A stretch of 6,147 bases of DNA from Acidimicrobiaceae bacterium (GCA_003157945.1 PMFY01000310.1:1-6147), one strand, 5' to 3'; counted from the first letter of the stretch, positions 1 through 5,827 are shown. Translations and numbers: made by a program. The notes: a model not told the origin generated them from the sequence alone.

Positions 1-52
1 TCATCGCGACGAGGTCCGGGTCATCGGGATGAGGTCCGGGTCATCGCGACGA
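1..52. repeat. 20-bp tandem direct repeat, about 2.6 copies
   Basis: The unit TCATCGCGACGAGGTCCGGG occupies 1-20. A second copy at 21-40 differs at two positions (it begins TCATCGGGATGA). A third, partial copy of 12 bp (41-52) is identical to the start of copy 1. That partial copy supplies the stop codon and last three codons (Ser-Ser-Arg-stop) of the minus-strand dioxygenase gene. The window begins exactly at a unit boundary, so further copies may lie to the left. The repeat is not a recognised family and its function is unknown. It contains no clear stem-loop with a usable loop. Confidence 0.8.
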
Positions 53-532
53 CCCGACCGGGAAGTCCTCGGTGCGCACCGCGACGAGCAGCACGTCGTC
101 CCGCGCCTCGAAGAAGGTCATCGACCGGAGCACCGGTGAATAGACGTGCACACTCAGGGCCGGGCCCGGTCCGTGGTTGACGATGTCGTGGACGTGCCCA
201 GGCTCGAACACCAGATGACCACCCTCGTCGACCGACCGGGACACCGCCACCAGGGAGCCGTCGACGTCGTGGCCCACCGCCGTCTCCACCAGGGAGCCGG
301 CCGCCACCACCACCGCACCCGCCGAGTCACCGTGGTCGTGCAGCTCGATGGACCCTCCGACGGGCCAGGCGATGACGAACGCCTCGTAGCGGTCGGTCGC
401 CGCCACGGTGCGCCAGGAGCGGGTCTCCGGGTGCGCGGTGCCCGGCCACGACGACGCCGACGTGGCCAGGCCCCGCGCCACGACGAGCAGCTCGGCGGTG
501 CTCAGGCGGACCCGCTCGGGGGCGTTGATCAT
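41..532 (-). CDS. Cysteine dioxygenase-like cupin (thiol dioxygenase)
   Basis: This 163-aa protein is a probable non-heme Fe(II) thiol dioxygenase that oxidises cysteine (or a related thiol) to the sulfinate in the cytoplasm. The cupin motifs fit the cysteine dioxygenase family: the ELHDHG segment gives metal ligands H65 and H67, and PGHVHDIVN gives the third ligand H115 with N119. S-V-H-V-Y (S127, H129, Y131) matches the family's Ser-His-Tyr triad. Gly72 sits where mammalian enzymes carry the cysteine of the Cys-Tyr crosslink, as is usual in bacterial members. R41 or R38 is a plausible counterpart of the substrate-carboxylate arginine, which favours cysteine over 3-mercaptopropionate, but this alignment is by eye. 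The ATG at 532 lacks a Shine-Dalgarno sequence and overlaps the stop of a 10-codon leader ORF (ATGA), so translation is probably coupled. The last codons lie inside a tandem repeat. Confidence 0.85.
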   Translation of the reverse strand: MINAPERVRLSTAELLVVARGLATSASSWPGTAHPETRSWRTVAATDRYEAFVIAWPVGGSIELHDHGDSAGAVVVAAGSLVETAVGHDVDGSLVAVSRSVDEGGHLVFEPGHVHDIVNHGPGPALSVHVYSPVLRSMTFFEARDDVLLVAVRTEDFPVGSSR

Positions 533-561
533 GGCGGCGTCGGGGTCGTCGCACGGGTCAT
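529..561 (-). CDS. Leaderless 10-codon leader ORF upstream of the dioxygenase
   Basis: Reading from an ATG at 561-559, the codons give M-T-R-A-T-T-P-T-P-P and then TGA. The stop overlaps the dioxygenase ATG as ATGA (529-532), the classic geometry of translational coupling. The ATG lies exactly 6 nt below the -10 hexamer TAGTAT (568-573), so the predicted transcript starts at or next to this codon and the peptide would be read without a leader. It is rich in Thr (4) and Pro (3) and ends in Pro-Pro-stop, a context known elsewhere to slow elongation or termination. It contains no cysteine. Expression and function are inferred: the ORF is so short that codon statistics cannot support it, and the case rests on promoter spacing and the stop-start overlap. 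Confidence 0.55.
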   Translation of the reverse strand: MTRATTPTPP

Positions 562-567
562 GGACGA

Positions 568-597
568 ATACTAGGTAAAGCCGATGGGTTTAGTCAA
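568..597 (-). promoter_or_regulatory. Sigma-70-type promoter for leader ORF and dioxygenase
   Basis: Read on the minus strand, TTGACT (592-597) is 5/6 to the -35 consensus. An 18-nt spacer separates it from TAGTAT (568-573), which is 4/6 to TATAAT and a match to TANNNT. The element sits in the most AT-rich patch of the window. The predicted transcription start is about 561, at the ATG of the leader ORF. The -35 is only about 20 nt beyond the stop of the upstream DUF1275 gene, and no terminator is visible between them, so read-through from that gene is possible as well. Confidence 0.7.
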
Positions 598-618
598 GAA
601 TGGCGGGGCGGAGAAGGG

Positions 619-1308
619 TCAGTCCTCCGGCGCCGGCCAGCCGGCCCGGGCGAGCGCTCCGCCGGCCAGGACCACGAGCGCCAGGGCGAACGCCAGTGGC
701 CAGCCCACGCCATGGCGCTGCAGGAGTGCCCCCACCACGGCCCCGACGAAGATGCAGGCCACGGTGGCGATCCGCCGACCCGCCCGGGGCGGTCGTCCCC
801 CGACGGCCACCAGATCCGCGGCCAGCGATCCGAGGCTCGTCGTCAGGACGGTGGTGTTGGCCTCGCTCAGCGCCATCCGGCGGACCACCGCGTTCTGCAC
901 ACCCATGGCGATCGCCAGGAGGCCGATGACGACGTCACGCCGATCGGTCACCTGCACGGAGCCGGTCAGGCCCACGACGAGTGCGAACGAGACGGCCACG
1001 AGCTCGAGCCCGAGCCCGAGGTGCAGATGGGCCGCCCGGCCGCGCCGTCCGGCCGCGGCCGCCCCGGCCACCGCCCCGACCACGAAGCCCACCAGGGCGA
1101 TGACGAAGCCCTGCGAGTCGGAGCCGCCGCCCAGCGACGTCCCGGTGAGCGAGAAGGCCAGGAGCAGGACGTTCCCCGTCATGTTGGCCGTGAAGGTCCT
1201 GCCCAGGTCGAGGAAGCTGGTGGCGTCGAGCACGCCGGTGGTGGCCGTGAGGAGGCACAGGGCCCCGACCAGCCACCCGTCAAGCCGGGTGCCCGGGCGT
1301 CCAGCCAT
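619..1308 (-). CDS. DUF1275 / YoaK-family integral membrane protein
   Basis: This 229-aa hydrophobic protein has about six predicted membrane segments (roughly 11-30, 44-58, 66-88, 95-117, 125-141 and 178-222, the last probably two). Family hallmarks are clear: D-A-T-S-F-L-D-L-G (28-36) followed by T-A-N-M-T-G-N (40-46) near the N-terminus, and G-V-Q-N-A-V-V-R-R (136-144) followed by T-T-V-L-T-T (152-157). The length is typical of DUF1275. The family's biochemical role is not established; a transport-type function is often suggested. The start at 1308 is chosen because the homology begins just after it and a TACGTT box lies 6 nt upstream, implying its own leaderless transcript. The same reading frame stays open far upstream through the MFS gene, but that part is a composition artefact. 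It lies 74 nt downstream of the MFS gene on the same strand. Confidence 0.85.
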   Translation of the reverse strand: MAGRPGTRLDGWLVGALCLLTATTGVLDATSFLDLGRTFTANMTGNVLLLAFSLTGTSLGGGSDSQGFVIALVGFVVGAVAGAAAAGRRGRAAHLHLGLGLELVAVSFALVVGLTGSVQVTDRRDVVIGLLAIAMGVQNAVVRRMALSEANTTVLTTSLGSLAADLVAVGGRPPRAGRRIATVACIFVGAVVGALLQRHGVGWPLAFALALVVLAGGALARAGWPAPED

Positions 1309-1314
1309 GCCGTC

Positions 1315-1320
1315 AACGTA
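1315..1320 (-). promoter_or_regulatory. Leaderless-type -10 box (TACGTT) of the DUF1275 gene
   Basis: TACGTT on the minus strand fits TANNNT and is separated from the ATG at 1308 by six bases (GACGGC). This would place transcription initiation at the start codon. No -35-like hexamer stands out upstream and there is no Shine-Dalgarno sequence. The surrounding bases are nearly identical to those at the aldo/keto reductase start (5820-5838). Confidence 0.6.
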
Positions 1321-1376
1321 CCGCCGTGCCGACCCGACGAGGTGCTCCGGTCTGCGGTCCGCCCACGGGGGACGGG

Positions 1377-1403
1377 CCGCTGTCACCTGGCGGTGACCGG
1401 CGG
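1377..1403 (-). terminator. Possible stem-loop at the MFS stop codon
   Basis: GTCACC (1382-1387) pairs perfectly with GGTGAC (1392-1397) around a TGGC loop. CCGC (1377-1380) with GCGG (1400-1403) can extend the stem across a small internal loop. The structure spans the TGA of the MFS gene. No T-tract follows on the minus strand, so it is at best a U-less terminator or an mRNA-stabilising hairpin. A chance inverted repeat in GC-rich coding DNA is also possible. Confidence 0.3.
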
Positions 1404-2885
1404 TGGGGCGTCGAGACCGCAGTGGTGGAGGGGAACCGGGGCATCCCGGGCCGGTGCATCCGGCGACGGCACCGGTCGGGGCGGGTTCCGGATGCCGATG
1501 GCGGCCAGGACACCACCGACCACACACCAGGCGCCGCCGATCAGCGTCGCCGTGCGGAACCCGTCGGCCAACGCGGCCGGATGGAGGTAGGCGGAGCCCG
1601 AGATGCCACTGAGCGCCGGCAGCACCGCCACGGCGACGAGGCCGCCGATCCGGGCGACGTCGTTGTTGACGGCCGAGGCGAGCCCCGCGTGCTCCTCGGG
1701 TGCCGACGACAGCGCGGTGGCCGTGAGCGGCGCCACCGTTACGGCCAGTCCCAGTCCGAATACCAGCACGGCCGGCAGGACGCCGGACACGTAGGCGCTG
1801 TCGGACCCGATGCGGGACAGCAGCGCCAGGCCGCAGCCCACCACCACCGGCCCGACGCCCATCTGCAGCCGCGGGCCGATGCGGGCCGCCACCCGCCCCG
1901 ACGTCGCCGACAGCAGCAGCATGACGACCGTGAGGGGCAGCAGGGCGACCCCCGACGCCAGCGGCGAGTAGTGCCCCACCACCTGGAGGACGACGGGCAG
2001 GAGGAACAACACCCCACCCAGGGCCCCGTACACCACGAAGGTGACGGCGTTGGTCACGGCGAACTGCCGGTGCCGGAAGAGACCGAGGGGCAGCAGGGGC
2101 GCGGGACGGCGTGACTCGACCACCACGAACGCCACGGCGGCCACCGCGCCCACGGCCAGGGACACGGCCGGCCCCGGTCCGTGCCAGCCGTGTGCCGGAC
2201 CCTCGGTGAGCCCGTAGGTGACGCCGGCCAGCGCCACGGCCACCAGAACGGCCCCGGTGACGTCGACCCGGGCCGGCGCCGACGGGTCCTTCGACTCCGG
2301 CACGTGGCGTACCGCCAGGAGCAGGACGGCGAGTCCCACGGGCAGGTTGATGACGAAGATCCACCGCCACGAGGCCACGGCGATGAGCCAGCCGCCCAGG
2401 AACGGTCCGACGGCCGACGCCACCCCGCCGAGGCCCGTCCAGGCCCCGATGGCCTGGCCACGGTCCGCCTCCCGGAACGAGGACTGGAGGATGGCCAGGC
2501 TTCCCGGAGTCAGCAGCGCGCCGCCCACGCCCTGCAGGACGCGCAGCACGATCAGCGCCGGAGCGCCGGGTGCCACCGCGCAGGCCGCCGACGCCAGGGT
2601 GAACCACGCGGTCCCGATGACGAACAGGCGACGACGACCGAACCGGTCGCCGAGTGACCCGCCGACGAGCAGCAGCGCGGCTACGGCCAGCGTGTACCCG
2701 TTCACGACCCATTGCAGCTGGGCCACCGTGGCGTGGAAGTCCCGCCCGATGGTCGGGAGGGCGATCCCCACGACGGTGGCGTCGATCGAGGCCATGCCCG
2801 ACCCCAGGACCGACGCGGCGATGACCCACCGTCCGGTCCGCGACCGGTACGACAGGCCGTCGCCGTCGGGCATCGGGATCGCCAC
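1383..2885 (-). CDS. DHA2-family (EmrB/QacA-type) MFS transporter, 14 TM
   Basis: This 500-aa inner-membrane protein is probably a proton-driven exporter of drugs or metabolites; the substrate cannot be read from sequence. DHA2 signatures appear in order: D-A-T-V-V-G-I-A-L-P in TM1 (35-44, with D35), the loop motif A G-S-L-G-D-R-F-G-R-R-R (76-86), motif B L-R-V-L-Q-G-V-G-G-A (114-123), and the motif C region G-P-F-L-G-G (160-165) followed by W-R-W-I-F-V-I-N-L-P-V-G (173-184). The length and 14-helix hydrophobicity pattern fit this family. The chosen start is a GTG at 2885, 7 nt after the fucosidase stop; an in-frame ATG at 2873 is an alternative. No Shine-Dalgarno sequence is visible, so translational coupling to the fucosidase is likely. 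The proline-rich C-terminal tail (about 468-500) is outside the conserved fold. Confidence 0.9.
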   Translation of the reverse strand: MAIPMPDGDGLSYRSRTGRWVIAASVLGSGMASIDATVVGIALPTIGRDFHATVAQLQWVVNGYTLAVAALLLVGGSLGDRFGRRRLFVIGTAWFTLASAACAVAPGAPALIVLRVLQGVGGALLTPGSLAILQSSFREADRGQAIGAWTGLGGVASAVGPFLGGWLIAVASWRWIFVINLPVGLAVLLLAVRHVPESKDPSAPARVDVTGAVLVAVALAGVTYGLTEGPAHGWHGPGPAVSLAVGAVAAVAFVVVESRRPAPLLPLGLFRHRQFAVTNAVTFVVYGALGGVLFLLPVVLQVVGHYSPLASGVALLPLTVVMLLLSATSGRVAARIGPRLQMGVGPVVVGCGLALLSRIGSDSAYVSGVLPAVLVFGLGLAVTVAPLTATALSSAPEEHAGLASAVNNDVARIGGLVAVAVLPALSGISGSAYLHPAALADGFRTATLIGGAWCVVGGVLAAIGIRNPPRPVPSPDAPARDAPVPLHHCGLDAPPPVTAR

Positions 2886-2905
2886 CGGCCGATCAGGGGC
2901 GGCCG
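2886..2905 (-). promoter_or_regulatory. Inverted repeat at the fucosidase/MFS junction
   Basis: CGGCCG (2886-2891) and CGGCCG (2900-2905) can form a 6-bp stem with an 8-nt loop containing the fucosidase TGA (2893-2895). The stem ends flush against the GTG start of the MFS gene. A ribosome terminating on the fucosidase would open this structure, which would make transporter translation depend on upstream translation. This is inferred from the geometry only. Confidence 0.35.
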
Positions 2906-4344
2906 TGCGCCGCCACGTGCCCGAGGGCCACGACCACCGGGTCGCCGTCGGGTGAGGCCGGTAGTCCGACCCGGATCCCCGCAGGCGTCGACTCCCAGGG
3001 GAGCGGCCGGCCGCTCAGGTCGCGCACGGTGGTCGCCGGCGTCGGCACCACCTCGGCCAGCGTCGCGCTCGGCGAGGACGGGCGGACGAGTCCGAAGACG
3101 TCGGCGTCCCGGGCGGTGTAGCGCAGCGGGTCACCTTCCGCCGTCGTGGAGCCCGGCGTCGCCCACGGCCGGGTGCCGAACAGCGCGTCGCCGCTGGGCG
3201 GCACGAAGCCGGCGAGCCAGCCGAGCCGGACGAGCTGCTCCTCGGGGATGGTGGCGTCGACGGCACGCGGCCCGACGTTCAACAGCAGGTTGCCGCCCTT
3301 CGCGGCGATGTCGGTGACCGACCAGAGCAGCTCGTCCCGGGCCAGGAAGTCCTCCTCGGTCGACTGCGCGTTGTAGCCGAAGCTGTGGTCCATCCCGCGC
3401 ACGCACTCCCACGGCGTGCTCTGGATGTCCTCGAAGGTCATGTACTCGGGTGTCCGGTAGCCGAAGTGGGGTGGCCGGGGAGGCACCAGTCCCTTCTCCG
3501 ACCGGGTCTGGCGGGCCATGAGCGCGTCGATCACCCCGCGACCCCTGGCCGAACGGGCCAGACCGAGCAGGGGCGACCAGGGCATCCACCGGTCGTTGAC
3601 CACGCCGTCGGGCACCACACGGTAGTAGTGCTCGAGGAGGGGCCAGAGTTCCTTGCCCGGGGTCGGCCAGGCGATGTCGTTCCACAGCACCGACGGCCGG
3701 TACCGGTCGATCAGCTCGCGCACCTGGGCCTCCGCGTAGGCCGGGTAGTCACCCCGCGGCACTGCGGCCAGCACGCCGCCCATGGACCCCATCGGGAACT
3801 CGAGGAACGTGGAGTCGAGCCCCCCGCTGTAGTACAGCCCGAAGCGCATCCCCCGGCCCCGCACGGCTTCCGCCAGCTCACCGACCAGGTCGCGTTCGGA
3901 GTACCACCCGTCGAGGTGCGGGTTGCGGACCGTCGAGGGCCACAGGCACCACCCGTCGGCGTGCTTGGACACCAGGACCACGTACCGGGCACCCGTCGCG
4001 GCGAAGGCGGTGGCCCAGCCTTCCGGGTCCCAGTTGTCGAGGCCGGCCACGAAGTCCGCCGCGAACGAGCGGTAGGGGCGGTCCCCCCACACCTCGCGGT
4101 GATGGCGCGACGCCGGGCTGTCGGGGAACCGCAGCGAGTTCTCGTACCACTCGACGTACGGCGAGTACTGGAAGGCGTCGGGCGCACCCGAGGAGAGGAG
4201 GTCGCCGTAGTCGCCCAACGTCGGCGCGAACGCCGGGATCGAGGCCGGCGTCCAGTGCACGAAGATGCCGAGCTTGGCGTCCTGCCACCAGGTCGGGGCC
4301 CGGTGGGTCCGCAACCCGGCGAGCCTCGATCGGGCCGATGCCAT
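2893..4344 (-). CDS. Alpha-L-fucosidase, glycoside hydrolase family 29
   Basis: This 483-aa retaining glycosidase is predicted to release alpha-L-fucose from fucosylated glycans. The GH29 (beta/alpha)8 barrel is recognisable: A-K-L-G-I-F-V-H-W (23-31), the substrate-binding K-H-A-D-G-W-C-L-W-P-S (127-137, with H128), L-W-N-D-I-A-W-P (220-227) with D223 as the probable nucleophile, W-E-C-V-R-G-M-D-H-S-F-G-Y-N (312-325), and the family signature G-G-N-L-L-L-N-V-G-P (350-359). The acid/base glutamate cannot be assigned by eye; E300, E305 and E313 are candidates. A shorter C-terminal beta region (about 390-480) follows. There is no signal peptide or carbohydrate-binding module, so the enzyme should act in the cytoplasm on imported small fucosides. 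The start at 4344 is supported by a TAAGGT box 6 nt upstream. It is co-directional with the MFS gene, 7 nt away. Confidence 0.9.
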   Translation of the reverse strand: MASARSRLAGLRTHRAPTWWQDAKLGIFVHWTPASIPAFAPTLGDYGDLLSSGAPDAFQYSPYVEWYENSLRFPDSPASRHHREVWGDRPYRSFAADFVAGLDNWDPEGWATAFAATGARYVVLVSKHADGWCLWPSTVRNPHLDGWYSERDLVGELAEAVRGRGMRFGLYYSGGLDSTFLEFPMGSMGGVLAAVPRGDYPAYAEAQVRELIDRYRPSVLWNDIAWPTPGKELWPLLEHYYRVVPDGVVNDRWMPWSPLLGLARSARGRGVIDALMARQTRSEKGLVPPRPPHFGYRTPEYMTFEDIQSTPWECVRGMDHSFGYNAQSTEEDFLARDELLWSVTDIAAKGGNLLLNVGPRAVDATIPEEQLVRLGWLAGFVPPSGDALFGTRPWATPGSTTAEGDPLRYTARDADVFGLVRPSSPSATLAEVVPTPATTVRDLSGRPLPWESTPAGIRVGLPASPDGDPVVVALGHVAAHGRP

Positions 4345-4350
4345 CCCCGG

Positions 4351-4356
4351 ACCTTA
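4351..4356 (-). promoter_or_regulatory. Leaderless-type -10 box (TAAGGT) of the fucosidase-MFS operon
   Basis: TAAGGT on the minus strand fits TANNNT and is separated from the fucosidase ATG by six bases (CCGGGG), which places the predicted transcription start at the ATG. There is no clear -35. Alternatively, AAGG could be read as a weak ribosome-binding site, but the TANNNT spacing matches that of three other starts in the window. Confidence 0.5.
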
Positions 4357-4390
4357 CGGCGTGGCGACCCCCGATGCCGGGTGGCCGGGC

Positions 4391-4415
4391 CCCGGTCGAC
4401 CCGCACCGGGACCGG
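4391..4415 (-). terminator. Possible U-less terminator after the diguanylate cyclase
   Basis: Two competing stems lie immediately downstream of the stop codon: CCCGGT/ACCGGG (4391-4396 with 4405-4410, 8-nt loop) and CCGGTC/GACCGG (4392-4397 with 4410-4415, 12-nt loop). No T-run follows in the minus direction. The position between a stop codon and the next gene's promoter suits a terminator, but the structure is short. Confidence 0.35.
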
Positions 4416-4416
4416 C

Positions 4417-5742
4417 TCAGCGCCGTTGCTCGGCGCCCTCGAGCATCCACACCTCGAACCGCTCCTGGCGGTCCTTGCCGCGGTACTTGGCCGTGTACAT
4501 GGCCCGGTCGGCGTTCGACATCAGCTCGTCGACGGTGATGCCCGGTCGGGCGAAGGCGAAGCCGATGCTGACCGTCCCGGACACCGTGGCGCCGCCCACG
4601 GCGAACGGCCTGCGGCAGGCCTCGAGGATCCGGTCGGCCAGCCCCTCGACCTCGGCCGGGTAGGTGAAGTCCTCGACGATCACCCCGAACTCGTCACCAC
4701 CGAGCCGGGCGGCGGTGTCCGACTTGCGGATGCTGGCCCGCAGCACCCCGGCCATGGCCTGCAGCAGGGCGTCCCCGGCGGCGTGGCCGAGCCGGTCGTT
4801 GGCCGACTTCAGTCCGTCCATGTCGAGGAACAGGGCGGCCACGGCCGAGTCGGTGCGCTCGGCCCGGGCCAGGCCGTCCTCGAGGCGCCGGACGAACAGC
4901 GCCCGGTTGCCGAGACCGGTCAGCGAGTCGTGGTACGCCTGGTACGACAGCTCTTCCTCGAGGCGGGCGCGGTCGGTGACGTCGTGGCCGGACACGACGT
5001 AGGCCCCCACGGTCGGGTCGTCCACCAGGTTGACGAGGCTGAGCTCGAAGGGGATCGGCGCCGGTGAGCCGATCCGGTTCAGGCCGACCGTCACCGTCAC
5101 CGGTCCGGCCGCCGCGCCCGCGTGGGAGGCGCGCACGATGGCCTCCATGACGGCCTGACGGTCGTCGGAGCACACCAGGTTGACCAGCGGGCGGCCTTCG
5201 ATGAGTTCCGGGTCGTGGCCGAGCATCCGCGACACCGCCCCCGAGCACGACTCCACGGTCCCGTCGCGTGCCACCAGCATGGTGACCACCGCGGCGTGCT
5301 GCACCACCGCCCGCAGGCGGGCGTCCCGGTTGTGGGAGACCTCGAAGCGGCGCCGCTCGGTCAGGTCGCGCAGGCTCAGCAGGATCGACCCCTCGGTCAG
5401 CCACGGCACCGGGGTGCCCACGAGCTCCATCAGACGCCATCCGAACGGGGTCTTCAGGCGGATCTCGATCGGGGCCCCGACCTCCTTCTCCTGGATCGTC
5501 TCCAACGACAGCAGCACGAAGGGCAGGTCCTCGGGGTGCACGAAGTCGAGTCCCGACAGGCCGAGGGCCTCGGCGATGGTGGTCCCGAAGAGCCGCTCCG
5601 CGGTCGAATTTCCCCACACCAGGATCCCGGTCGGGCCCACCACGACGACGGCGTCCGGGAGCTCACGCAGGAGTCTCAGCAGGTCGGCGTCCCCGGTCGG
5701 TGCGGTCAGGGGCAGCTCGGGCCCTTCGACGACTGAGGACAT
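4417..5742 (-). CDS. Soluble diguanylate cyclase, PAS-PAS-GGDEF
   Basis: This 441-aa protein is predicted to make cyclic di-GMP from two GTP. A first PAS domain spans about 25-127 (ending S-L-R-D-L-T-E-R) and a second about 143-257 (ending S-G-H-D-V-T-D-R). A short helical linker leads into the GGDEF domain (about 270-430) at Y-H-D-S-L-T-G-L-G-N-R. Catalytic features are intact: F-L-D-M-D-G with metal-binding D307, N315-D316 and G-H-A-A-G-D in the nucleotide site, and G-G-D-E-F at 348-352. The inhibitory I-site R-K-S-D (339-342) lies five residues before GGDEF, so product inhibition is expected. There is no EAL or HD-GYP domain and no signal or membrane segment, so it should be a cytosolic enzyme switched by a signal or cofactor sensed by the PAS domains. 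The nature of that signal is not evident. No leaderless box precedes the ATG. The gene is divergent from the aldo/keto reductase. Confidence 0.9.
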   Translation of the reverse strand: MSSVVEGPELPLTAPTGDADLLRLLRELPDAVVVVGPTGILVWGNSTAERLFGTTIAEALGLSGLDFVHPEDLPFVLLSLETIQEKEVGAPIEIRLKTPFGWRLMELVGTPVPWLTEGSILLSLRDLTERRRFEVSHNRDARLRAVVQHAAVVTMLVARDGTVESCSGAVSRMLGHDPELIEGRPLVNLVCSDDRQAVMEAIVRASHAGAAAGPVTVTVGLNRIGSPAPIPFELSLVNLVDDPTVGAYVVSGHDVTDRARLEEELSYQAYHDSLTGLGNRALFVRRLEDGLARAERTDSAVAALFLDMDGLKSANDRLGHAAGDALLQAMAGVLRASIRKSDTAARLGGDEFGVIVEDFTYPAEVEGLADRILEACRRPFAVGGATVSGTVSIGFAFARPGITVDELMSNADRAMYTAKYRGKDRQERFEVWMLEGAEQRR

Positions 5743-5758
5743 ACCCGGTTCATCGGGT
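5743..5758 (-). promoter_or_regulatory. Inverted repeat flush against the diguanylate cyclase ATG
   Basis: ACCCG and CGGGT form a 5-bp stem with a 6-nt loop (5743-5747 with 5754-5758) that ends at the base before the ATG at 5742. There is no Shine-Dalgarno sequence. Such a structure could limit access to the start codon, but a 5-bp stem is weak evidence. Just upstream in the transcript is an 8-bp tandem repeat (5758-5773). Confidence 0.3.
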
Positions 5759-5773
5759 CGTCAGCTCGTCAGC
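5758..5773. repeat. Two tandem copies of TCGTCAGC
   Basis: TCGTCAGC occurs twice without a gap in the presumed 5' leader of the diguanylate cyclase gene, within the 91-bp divergent intergenic region. It may be a binding site for a regulator with a near-one-turn repeat, or simply a slippage product. Confidence 0.5.
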
Positions 5774-5787
5774 TTGAGCACGAAGGT

Positions 5788-5797
5788 CCTGTACAGG
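5788..5797. promoter_or_regulatory. 10-bp palindrome CCTGTACAGG in the divergent intergenic region
   Basis: This is a perfect palindrome in the middle of the 91-bp gap between the two divergent starts. An imperfect 12-bp dyad around CATATG (5796-5807) and a GC palindrome CCGGCGCCGG (5806-5815) follow it. The location is right for an operator controlling one or both genes, but no regulator family can be assigned. Confidence 0.3.
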
Positions 5798-5821
5798 GCA
5801 TATGTCCGGCGCCGGCGGGGG

Positions 5822-5827
5822 TACGGT
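5822..5827 (+). promoter_or_regulatory. Leaderless-type -10 box (TACGGT) of the aldo/keto reductase
   Basis: TACGGT fits TANNNT and lies six bases (GACGGC) before the ATG at 5834. The predicted transcript starts at the start codon. The hexamer 17 bp further upstream (CATATG) does not resemble a -35. Confidence 0.6.

Noticed and set aside
21..32. TCATCGGGATGA dyad in the second tandem repeat copy as a hairpin terminator
   Set aside because: The loop would be only 2 nt and there is no T-tract; copies 1 and 3 break the symmetry.
584..1396. 270-codon plus-strand frame opposite DUF1275
   Set aside because: Low-complexity Ala/Pro/Arg/Thr translation, no motif, and entirely antisense to the DUF1275 gene and its flank.
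1309..2829. Upstream extension of the DUF1275 frame, giving a 736-aa protein
   Set aside because: The added N-terminal 507 residues are Arg/Gly-rich, show no domain, and overlap the well-supported MFS gene in another frame. DUF1275 homology starts only at the ATG at 1308.
3385..5067. 560-codon open frame on the plus strand across the fucosidase and diguanylate cyclase genes
   Set aside because: It is antisense to two genes with complete family motifs, is dominated by Arg/Gly/Pro/His with no recognisable domain, and crosses their intergenic gap. It is a GC-composition artefact.
5706..5753. A 15-codon upstream ORF (ATG at 5753) overlapping the diguanylate cyclase start out of frame
   Set aside because: It has no TANNNT box or ribosome-binding site before it, and its stop lies well inside the gene rather than at the start codon. 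It looks like chance, unlike the leader ORF at 529-561.
5774..5806. TTGAGC ... TATGTC as a plus-strand sigma-70 promoter for the aldo/keto reductase
   Set aside because: The spacer would be 21 bp, too long, and the -10 match is poor. The TACGGT box at 5822 with 6-nt spacing to the ATG explains the start better.
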